This document shows positions 1 to 5,518 of a stretch of 7,717 nt of DNA, in pieces. Each line of letters begins with the position of its first letter. Positions within the stretch are counted from its first letter, which is position 1. The translations under genes were made by a program, and so were the position numbers. The DNA is taken from positions 1 through 7,717 of the forward strand of contig JAFGSC010000020.1 of assembly GCA_016934875.1 (NCBI GenBank), read 5' to 3'. The notes under the pieces were generated by a model that had not been told where the DNA came from, did no database searches, and saw nothing but the letters and a program-made list of their open reading frames with translations. Origin of the DNA: Candidatus Atribacteria bacterium (GTDB taxonomy: Bacteria; Atribacterota; Phoenicimicrobiia; Phoenicimicrobiales; Stramentimicrobiaceae).

Positions 1-320
1 ACATCAGCTGCCAAATACTTACCACTGACCACATGGAATGTCAAGATTTTACTCAAAGTAGGAACATCGGCAAGTAAAGCATTCAGGGTTGTAGTATTAA
101 TCTTGGCAAAAGCATCATCATCCGGAGCAAAGACAGTGAAAGGACCTGTACCCCTCAAGGTTTCAACGAGATTGGCTGCCGTTAAAGCCGTAACAAGTGT
201 CGTAAAATTACCATTTTCTATCGCTGTATCAACGATATCCATCTTAGACGGAAACAGAAAACAACCGTTAAACATTAAAACTACAACCAATAATAAGCTA
301 ATCAATATCATTTTTTTCAT
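1..320 (-). CDS. FAS1 (fasciclin) domain lipoprotein, 5' part only
   Basis: This is the first 106 codons of a gene that runs off the left edge. The translation starts MKKMILISLLLVVVLMFNGC, which is a short basic N-terminus, a hydrophobic core and a cysteine at residue 20. That pattern suggests a lipoprotein signal peptide, although the lipobox (F-N-G-C) is atypical at -3. A FAS1 domain follows: DIVDTAIENGNFTTLVTAL at about 28-46, the H1-type motif GPFTVFAPDDDAF at 59-71, and the second conserved block ILTFHVVSGKY at 92-102. FAS1 domains are extracytoplasmic adhesion or matrix-binding modules; the partner here is unknown. The start is supported by AAGGAGG at 331-337, 10 nt upstream. An open frame on the opposite strand (103-339) is its shadow. 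The gene is unrelated to the defence genes and marks the left end of the cluster. The fold call is firm, the lipoprotein call moderate. Confidence 0.9.
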   Translation of the reverse strand, partial: MKKMILISLLLVVVLMFNGCFLFPSKMDIVDTAIENGNFTTLVTALTAANLVETLRGTGPFTVFAPDDDAFAKINTTTLNALLADVPTLSKILTFHVVSGKYLAAD

Positions 321-352
321 GGTAAATAAACCTCCTTAAAATTAATCGAAGA

Positions 353-381
353 AAAGTATTTTAGTTGAATCATCATTTCAA
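353..381 (-). promoter_or_regulatory. Candidate promoter of the FAS1 lipoprotein gene
   Basis: Read on the minus strand, TTGAAA (376-381, five of six matches to TTGACA) is followed after 17 nt by TACTTT (353-358, three of six matches to TATAAT). A TAAAAT overlaps just upstream and could serve instead. The predicted transcript would start near 346, about 25 nt before the start codon at 320, with the AAGGAGG site in its leader. The -10 is weak and the region is AT-rich, so this is only a candidate. Confidence 0.35.
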
Positions 382-418
382 TAACAGAGTAAATCTAAAC
401 TAATAGAAATATCTATCA

Positions 419-436
419 CCCCCCCCCTTTTTTTTT
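419..436. repeat. C9T9 homopolymer junction
   Basis: Nine C are followed directly by nine T on the plus strand (A9G9 on the minus strand). The tract lies about 100 bp upstream of the FAS1 lipoprotein start and about 38 bp upstream of its candidate -35 box. Homopolymer tracts of this length are prone to slipped-strand length change and to sequencing error. No coding frame crosses it convincingly, so any effect would be on promoter spacing or upstream binding. Confidence 0.85.
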
Positions 437-444
437 CTTTATTC

Positions 445-627
445 TCAAAGAGAAAAGATTTCTGGAATCTTGGATTCAAGAATTATTTCTCTGGTTGTTA
501 GAATCATAAAAATTAAGATAATAAAAAAGAAAGAGCAAAAAAAATAAGGAGTGTGTCTCTTACTGCGGACTTTTTTTGAAAGTTGGGATACATTTACTAT
601 CTTGGTTCTTCGGTTACTTTTCTCCAT
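445..627 (-). CDS. Doubtful small membrane protein (60 aa)
   Basis: This open frame would encode a 60-residue protein with a strongly basic N-terminal third (residues 3-24, rich in K and R) and one hydrophobic stretch, PYFFCSFFFIILIFMILTT, at about 27-45, followed by a short polar tail. That is the layout of a single-pass membrane peptide. Against it, no Shine-Dalgarno site precedes the ATG at 627, the DNA is very AT-rich (which favours chance F/I/K-rich frames), and I recognise no family. It stops just before the C9T9 tract. I list it only so that the frame is on record; a chance ORF is more likely. Confidence 0.15.
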   Translation of the reverse strand: MEKSNRRTKIVNVSQLSKKVRSKRHTPYFFCSFFFIILIFMILTTREIILESKIPEIFSL

Positions 628-1001
628 TTTATTAAGAAAAGATCTCTTTCGTTGCCCTGATACCGAAAAAAATATTTAATTTTGCTTACGTACATATACA
701 AAGTTGGAAGATGGATGATTGGTTTGGATAGAGAATATCTCTTTGTGTGTCTTTGGGGGTAAAGATAGATAGTTACCTTTAAGATTAATCTTAGATAATA
801 TAGCTACTTATTTTATCATAATGATATTTACACCAAAATACGTTTATTTTATTTGATAATTCATAAAAATAATACCACAATTTTATTTATAAATCAAACT
901 TCTGTAAAAATAAGATTTATAAAGATTCCCGAGTGTAGACTTCACAACTTCACATACTTTCCAGAAGAAATATTCTTATTGTCTATTTTATTATCTTAAA
1001 T
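628..1001. other. AT-rich gene-free spacer with short palindromes
   Basis: I see no supportable gene here. There are two short perfect inverted repeats: TAAGATTAATCTTA (780-793) and TATCAT-A-ATGATA (814-826). Both are the size of simple operator sites, but both lie in very AT-rich DNA where such palindromes arise easily, and neither sits beside a start codon. Confidence 0.4.
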
Positions 1002-1023
1002 AAATAGGTGTCTGTCCCTATTT
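1002..1023. repeat. 7-bp perfect hairpin with TGTCTGTC loop
   Basis: AAATAGG (1002-1008) pairs with CCTATTT (1017-1023) around the loop TGTCTGTC, and T1024-1025 follow. With only two G-C pairs the stem is weak for a terminator. The GGTGTCTGTCCC core resembles, from memory only, short dispersed palindromes found near REP-associated (IS200-like) transposase genes. No transposase is present here, so the mobile-element link is a guess. Confidence 0.4.
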
Positions 1024-1170
1024 TTCCTCCAAGCAAAAAGTTATTAGTCACTCAATGGAAGGGAAAAGAATGGGTTCTCGCAATAGCAGAGGGATTAAAA
1101 CTAAGCATATTTAGTTATAAATGGGTAAAATGTGTAAAACATGTGGAAAAATAACCTCTTGAAAGCCTTG

Positions 1171-1176
1171 TATAAT
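1171..1176 (+). promoter_or_regulatory. Isolated perfect TATAAT box
   Basis: A perfect -10 hexamer on the plus strand, with no good -35 at 16-18 nt (the sequence there is A-rich) and no TGn extension. TTGAAA lies only 6 nt upstream, which is too close to act with it. I list it because the structured block at 1316-1466 and a plus-strand terminator-like hairpin at 1481-1509 follow on the same strand, so an untranslated RNA of about 330 nt could be made. In DNA this AT-rich a lone TATAAT is weak evidence. Confidence 0.2.
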
Positions 1177-1315
1177 AAGGGTTTTAAGAGAATAATGCGA
1201 GAATTGCTTCTACGAGCAAATTTTGCCTTAACTGATACTTTACTTTACCCCTAAAAAATGGCACTTTTTTAACTAAAATTCCATTATCTCAAAATCTGAA
1301 AGTGGCTATTCATAA

Positions 1316-1466
1316 GGATTTTAGGATTTTAGGGAGGCAAAAATAGGCCAAAAATGGGGGTCGCAATGGCTGATTTTTCGAAAATTGAAGTGCGTTTAAA
1401 GGCACTCTCCGTGCGTTTTTAGGGCATGCCTGAAGGGGGTCTGAAACCCTTACAAATAAAGGGTTT
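1316..1466 (+). repeat. Repeat-rich, hairpin-rich non-coding block
   Basis: This block has a different texture from the AT-rich DNA around it. It contains GGATTTTA twice in tandem (1316-1331) followed by GGGAGG; GGCAAAAATA then GGCCAAAAATG (1336-1356); an imperfect direct repeat GTGCGTTTAAAGGCA (1390-1404) and GTGCGTTTTTAGGGCA (1411-1426); the palindrome GGCATGCC (1423-1430); and a perfect 8-bp hairpin AAACCCTT (1444-1451) with AAGGGTTT (1459-1466) and a 7-nt loop. A 22-codon frame with an ATG start (1354-1422) runs through the middle without a properly spaced ribosome binding site. It could be a structured RNA, a dispersed non-coding repeat or the remnant of an element. I cannot name a family. 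Confidence 0.45.
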
Positions 1467-1480
1467 TAAAGATAGTAAAT

Positions 1481-1509
1481 AGGAACGGAGAACCGTTCTT
1501 TGTTCTTTT
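1481..1509. terminator. Hairpin terminator, probably bidirectional
   Basis: GAACGG (1483-1488) pairs with CCGTTC (1493-1498) around the tetraloop AGAA. Counting a G-T pair, the stem extends to 1481-1500. On the plus strand the stem is followed by TTTGTTCTTTT, a good intrinsic-terminator tail. On the minus strand the hairpin begins 37 nt after the abortive-infection gene's stop codon and is followed by a moderately T-rich stretch (CTATTTACTATCTTT), so it may also end the mod-res-abi transcript. The hairpin is certain; the direction of use is inferred. Confidence 0.65.
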
Positions 1510-1536
1510 ATGTGGCTCCATTTTTGAAAGCTTTTA

Positions 1537-2343
1537 TTACTCTGCATTATATTGTTTTCCTAAAGTATCAACTAAAAATTCAGATAATGTTTTACTACAA
1601 TTAACCGCTAATTTTGAGTGATGTTTTTCTGGTTTATATCGCCTGGCATGTGCATCACTCATTTCATTTCTCATATTCGCTAAACCATTTATAATTGACA
1701 TTAATCCTGATAATATTTGTTTTATTGAATCCGGACAATTATTATCCGAGGGATCGAGTTTTAATAATTTTTTAATTCTTCCATATCCAGAAATTAAATT
1801 TCCTTTATATCTATACTCTGGATCGTATTTCGAGAGAATGCCCACAATTACAGTTTCCGTTAAGGTTCTTGCGTTAGTTATAGCGCCATCATAATCTCCT
1901 TCCAATATTTTATCATCACATTTTTTTATCTGATCGGATAAAAAATCATTTTCATATCTCTCAAGAGATTCAGGTTCAATGTTAATGCCTTCTTCATTAA
2001 CAATTTTATATTTTTTACCCTTTCCTATAACCTTATATCCGTCATATGAAATTATTTCATTTATTTTATCAACTGCTATCGACGCTTTAAACTCAGTACC
2101 ATAAAATGATCTCGGATCAAGAATTTCCTCAATAACTTTCGCAAACTCAAGTGAACCATTTAATTTTTTCATATTTTCTTCAACATAAACCCATCTTGAT
2201 GGGAATCCTGATTCATAAACATCTCTAAATCCATGACGATTAAACAACTTAACCAAATCTGCTCCACTTAAATATGGAGTATATCTACAATCCCCGTTTA
2301 TAATTGTTGATAACTGTTTAATAGTCAGTTTAGAAACTTTCAT
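1537..2343 (-). CDS. Abortive infection family protein (Abi-C-like C-terminal domain)
   Basis: A 268-residue soluble protein with no membrane segment. The N-terminal part carries LSGADLVKLFNRHGFRDVY (25-43) and GFPSRWVYVEENMKKLNG (46-63), blocks I associate with abortive-infection proteins. The C-terminal part (about 145-262) looks like the Abi-C domain: GDYDGAITNARTLTETVIVGI (149-169) and LANMRNEMSDAHARR (221-235), then a histidine pair (H241-H242) and LAVNCSKTLSEFLVDTL (245-261). R225-N226 through H232 forms an Rx6H motif like that of HEPN RNases, so an RNase that halts infected cells is plausible but inferred. I place the start at 2343, not at the in-frame ATG at 2394, because GAGG (2350-2353) sits 6 nt upstream of 2343. 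The gene lies 93 nt after res on the same strand and appears intact. GC is about 29% over six lines counted. Confidence 0.85.
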   Translation of the reverse strand: MKVSKLTIKQLSTIINGDCRYTPYLSGADLVKLFNRHGFRDVYESGFPSRWVYVEENMKKLNGSLEFAKVIEEILDPRSFYGTEFKASIAVDKINEIISYDGYKVIGKGKKYKIVNEEGINIEPESLERYENDFLSDQIKKCDDKILEGDYDGAITNARTLTETVIVGILSKYDPEYRYKGNLISGYGRIKKLLKLDPSDNNCPDSIKQILSGLMSIINGLANMRNEMSDAHARRYKPEKHHSKLAVNCSKTLSEFLVDTLGKQYNAE

Positions 2344-2361
2344 TATTTTCCTCACAATTTC

Positions 2362-2390
2362 ATAATGACTTGATCCGCATAAGGTAACAA
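2362..2390 (-). promoter_or_regulatory. Weak candidate promoter for the abortive-infection gene
   Basis: On the minus strand, TTGTTA (2385-2390) and CATTAT (2362-2367) are 17 nt apart and match consensus at four of six positions each. Transcription would begin close to the ribosome binding site at 2350-2353. A perfect 14-bp palindrome, ATAAAATATTTTAT (2393-2406), lies immediately upstream and could be an operator or simply AT-rich sequence. If real, the gene could be expressed apart from mod-res. Confidence 0.3.
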
Positions 2391-2436
2391 GCATAAAATA
2401 TTTTATTACTTTTAGTGCTTTTCTACACTTTAAATT

Positions 2437-5013
2437 TCAATCTTCTATCGCTTCATATAGACTTTGTTTGAATTGGTTTTCATCTGTGTTGTTATAGAAG
2501 GGTACACCAATAATCCTGTATTTTTGTGTTTTTCGCTTTGTTATAAACTCTAATATCTCATCTTTGTATTTTTCATTTATTTCTTTCAAAAACTTCTCTT
2601 TCCATTTATCATACTCTTTCAGGTGTTTACCCTTTGGTTCAATGAATATTTGATAAGTAAGCATTTTGCCGTTTTTCTCCTGAAGGAACAAAACAAAATC
2701 AGGCTCAAATGCCTGTCCATCAGAGAAACTATAAATTTTAAAATGCCTTTCATTGCGGATAAGATATATCCCGTCATATTTTTGCTTTAATATATCCATC
2801 TGGCGGTCTAACATCCTAACAAATGCCTTTTCCTCACTGGTCCCGTAATTAGCATTAAAAACATACCAATCTTTATCAGATATATATTGTTCGTCCCCAT
2901 TTGTTCTTTCATTTTCCTGAAGCAGCTTCAACACTTTATTGTGAAAAACAGAAGAAACATTATTCGGTTTAAATTTTTCAGTTCCTTTATATTCGGTAAT
3001 ATTTTTTCGGATTTCCGCTTCAATTTGGCTAAGTAATCCGGTTAAAGCATTAAGCTGTGCTTCATTAGATAAATTATAAATTTCTGCCGAATCACCTTGG
3101 AAGATAATTTCAAGCCCTCCCAAATATCTATCTGCATTAATAAATTCTCTTATTGATTTAATGTGCGGAAAATAATGTTTTAGAGACCGGAAAGTATAAA
3201 ATGAATTTTTAGAAATAGCATTGTAAGTAATATGGAGAGGAATATTCCTAACTTTTATGTCTTTTTGAGTCGATTCAGCAACAGCTCTCACATTTCCGTT
3301 CCCATTAAGCAAGGCTTCTGTCAATCCATGCCCGCTTGCTATCATGTGAACATAATTTTTTTTACTTACGCCAAGATCGGCAAATGATTTAACATATTCA
3401 TAATTATTCTTTATCCGCTCATTGATATAAAATAGGGCATATTTATAAAAATCACTTTCCTTGAAAGACTCTTTTAGATTCAGTTCCTTTTCAATTTCCC
3501 GTTCATCCATCATCCCTTCTTCAATGAGTGCTGTACGAAGCTCGGAAATGTAACGGGAATCGTTAATACTGTGGTAGTGAAGCTCTTCTAATACCCGCAT
3601 TTCATCACTTAGGTCTTTATCAAATTTTCGGATAAAACAGTCATTGTTTTCTCTAGTAACAAAAGGGAAATATCGCGCCCCACGTCCGATAAGCTGTGCT
3701 TCTGATATTGTTGTTTTCCCGGGTTTTCCGTATCTGGAATCACGGGTAGTATAGCAACGGACAATATCAAATAAATTCAAAACATCCCATCCTTCATTTA
3801 ATTTCTGTACAGCAAATATTGCCCGTATTTGATTATCTCTATCCTCGAGGGAATTAAGAAGAATCTGTTGATTTTCCTTTTCTTTTTCTTCATTTACTGA
3901 AATACATCGGCTTTCATCAAACTCTCGGCGCAGCCTTTCTGTCAGTTGTTTAGAGCTAATTTTGTTTTCATCAAAAAAAACAAATGCTCGTTTTACTAAG
4001 GGAATATCTGATTTTTTACGAATCCTCTCAATATCATTACCCGAAAGACTATCCATCAGTTTATGAAAATTCGCTTTATTTTCCAGTGATTGGGCAATGG
4101 TTTTTTGGGCTTTAAATAAAATAACCGGCTTCAGGTTAATCCGATGTTTCGCCGCCACTTCCTGTTTGTATTGGCTTAAAATCAATGCCTGAAGAATACG
4201 CTCTTTCTCTTCAAAATCAACCTGTACAATATAGACATCTTTGGAATAGCCGTCATTTCGGAATTGACGAAGATCGTAACGATAAATAACTTTATTGCGA
4301 TATTTTTCTACAATATTTTTATGGTAATAATCCAGTGTGGCAGTAAACTCTAAAAGTAGGTTATCCTCATTTTGCTTAAATATTTGCTCCACCGTATTTT
4401 CCCAGTTTTTAAATAATTCTAACTGTGTTTTAGTTTGAGTGTTGATATGGTGTGCCTCATCAGAAAGCAGTACAATCTTTTTATTTTTAAAATCCTCATA
4501 AGTAATTGAATTTTCTTTTTCGGTTGTCAGGTCAGAATGCAGTTTTTGAATAGTGGTAAAACAAATATTAATATCCTTGTCATTTACACCTTCAAAGTTG
4601 ATAACCGGAGCTACTTTGACTCTTCTGGTTCCTATGCGGATATTTTCCTTGAAGAGAAACTTGGAAGATAAAGGATTAAGAAAATTATCCTTTGTTTTTT
4701 CTATGATATTGGTCGAATTGACAAAAAAGAGAAAATTCCGATAACCTTTCTCGTATAAATACAGTATTAATCCTGCCATGATCAACGTTTTACCACTACC
4801 AGTGGCCATATTGAAGAGAAAATGCAAAGGCCAGTCCTTACCGGGAAAATCATTATCCAAACAGTGAAAAAAACGGGAGAAGGCTTCTATTTGATAAGGG
4901 CGCGGTTTAAATTTAGGATTTAGATTATCCTTGAGAAAGTCCGGAATTTCTTTTTTTAAAAATCCCATTTTGGATACAGCATCCAGCTCTTCATACAGAA
5001 ATTTATCAGTCAT
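2437..5013 (-). CDS. res: Type III restriction enzyme, Res subunit (helicase-endonuclease)
   Basis: Cytoplasmic ATP-dependent motor and nuclease of a Type III R-M system, which acts in complex with Mod. From the start at 5013 it is 858 residues. Helicase motifs in order are the Q-like PRPYQIEAF (37-45), Walker A ATGSGKT (70-76), DEAH (185-188), TAT (224-226), NEGWDV (406-411) and QLIGRGAR (440-447). The C-terminal nuclease is a PD-(D/E)xK fold with PD at 771-772 and EPK at 792-794. All key residues are present, with no frameshift or internal stop. The start at 5013 is chosen over the in-frame ATG at 5028 because GGGGAGG (5020-5026) is spaced 6 nt from it. That start overlaps the mod stop by 8 nt (ATGACTGA), the usual sign of translational coupling. 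Res depends on Mod for site recognition, so with Mod broken it is probably idle. Confidence 0.95.
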   Translation of the reverse strand: MTDKFLYEELDAVSKMGFLKKEIPDFLKDNLNPKFKPRPYQIEAFSRFFHCLDNDFPGKDWPLHFLFNMATGSGKTLIMAGLILYLYEKGYRNFLFFVNSTNIIEKTKDNFLNPLSSKFLFKENIRIGTRRVKVAPVINFEGVNDKDINICFTTIQKLHSDLTTEKENSITYEDFKNKKIVLLSDEAHHINTQTKTQLELFKNWENTVEQIFKQNEDNLLLEFTATLDYYHKNIVEKYRNKVIYRYDLRQFRNDGYSKDVYIVQVDFEEKERILQALILSQYKQEVAAKHRINLKPVILFKAQKTIAQSLENKANFHKLMDSLSGNDIERIRKKSDIPLVKRAFVFFDENKISSKQLTERLRREFDESRCISVNEEKEKENQQILLNSLEDRDNQIRAIFAVQKLNEGWDVLNLFDIVRCYTTRDSRYGKPGKTTISEAQLIGRGARYFPFVTRENNDCFIRKFDKDLSDEMRVLEELHYHSINDSRYISELRTALIEEGMMDEREIEKELNLKESFKESDFYKYALFYINERIKNNYEYVKSFADLGVSKKNYVHMIASGHGLTEALLNGNGNVRAVAESTQKDIKVRNIPLHITYNAISKNSFYTFRSLKHYFPHIKSIREFINADRYLGGLEIIFQGDSAEIYNLSNEAQLNALTGLLSQIEAEIRKNITEYKGTEKFKPNNVSSVFHNKVLKLLQENERTNGDEQYISDKDWYVFNANYGTSEEKAFVRMLDRQMDILKQKYDGIYLIRNERHFKIYSFSDGQAFEPDFVLFLQEKNGKMLTYQIFIEPKGKHLKEYDKWKEKFLKEINEKYKDEILEFITKRKTQKYRIIGVPFYNNTDENQFKQSLYEAIED

Positions 5014-5518
5014 TGTAAGCCTCCCCATAAAATGACTGATTTAATTTCTTATCATCTTCACTCACCTTAAAATCTCCGTCATCAATTTCAGATAAATTAA
5101 CGTACAATTGATTTTTATTTAGAAGTTCCGCCAACAGCTTTTTCTGTTTTTCCAATCCATTTTCAAATCTTCCAATTTCGGTAAAGTTATTGACTGCTTC
5201 TTCAGGTATTTCAGGATTTACATACCAGTTAAGAAATGAGTTTTTAGCAATGTCTCTCCAAATTTCTAATAATTCATTAGAAGTTTTGGTAGATTGAATT
5301 TTATCCATAAAGACTTCGTTATATTTCATCAGTTCACAATAAATAAAATCACCACCCCCCTTCCAGTTAACAGATCTAGAAATACCGGTTTTATCATAAT
5401 CTTCGTATTCCTCAATTAAACTAGTATTTTTTCGCTTGCCGATAACATTCTGCAGGCGGACAACGCTGTCATTTTTCTCATAATCTAATTGTTCAATTCC
5501 GATATATTGTCGCCCCAT
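5006..5518 (-). pseudogene. mod: Type III methyltransferase Mod, 3' fragment after the frameshift
   Basis: This is the downstream part of mod in the -1 frame. It opens MGRQYIGIEQLDYE, the block that normally follows motif I in these methylases. The rest (about residues 15-170) is the Mod C-terminal region, which in this family takes part in dimerisation and Res contact. Inserting one base near 5544 joins it to the upstream frame and gives a single 703-codon gene from 7110-7116 to 5006, a normal Mod length. The ATG at 5518 is internal to the original protein and has no ribosome binding site, so separate translation is unlikely. The end of the gene carries the ribosome binding site of res and overlaps its start by 8 nt. 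Confidence 0.92.

Noticed and set aside
103..339. Plus-strand open frame of 78 codons
   Set aside because: It is the antisense shadow of the FAS1 lipoprotein on the minus strand, which has a signal peptide, both conserved FAS1 blocks and an AAGGAGG site.
1008..1133. Plus-strand frame without a start codon, with protein-like text such as VTQWKGKEWVLAIAEGLKLS
   Set aside because: It opens after a TAG at 1005-1007, has no ATG at a usable place and no ribosome binding site, and I recognise no family. At most it is a gene relic.
320..1536. CRISPR array, tRNA or insertion sequence in the gene-poor region
   Set aside because: No regularly spaced 25-40 bp repeats, no cloverleaf or CCA end and no transposase frame or paired terminal repeats were seen. 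The repeats present are short and irregular.
4553..4744. Plus-strand open frame of 63 codons
   Set aside because: It lies wholly inside the helicase part of res on the opposite strand and has no recognisable domain or ribosome binding site.
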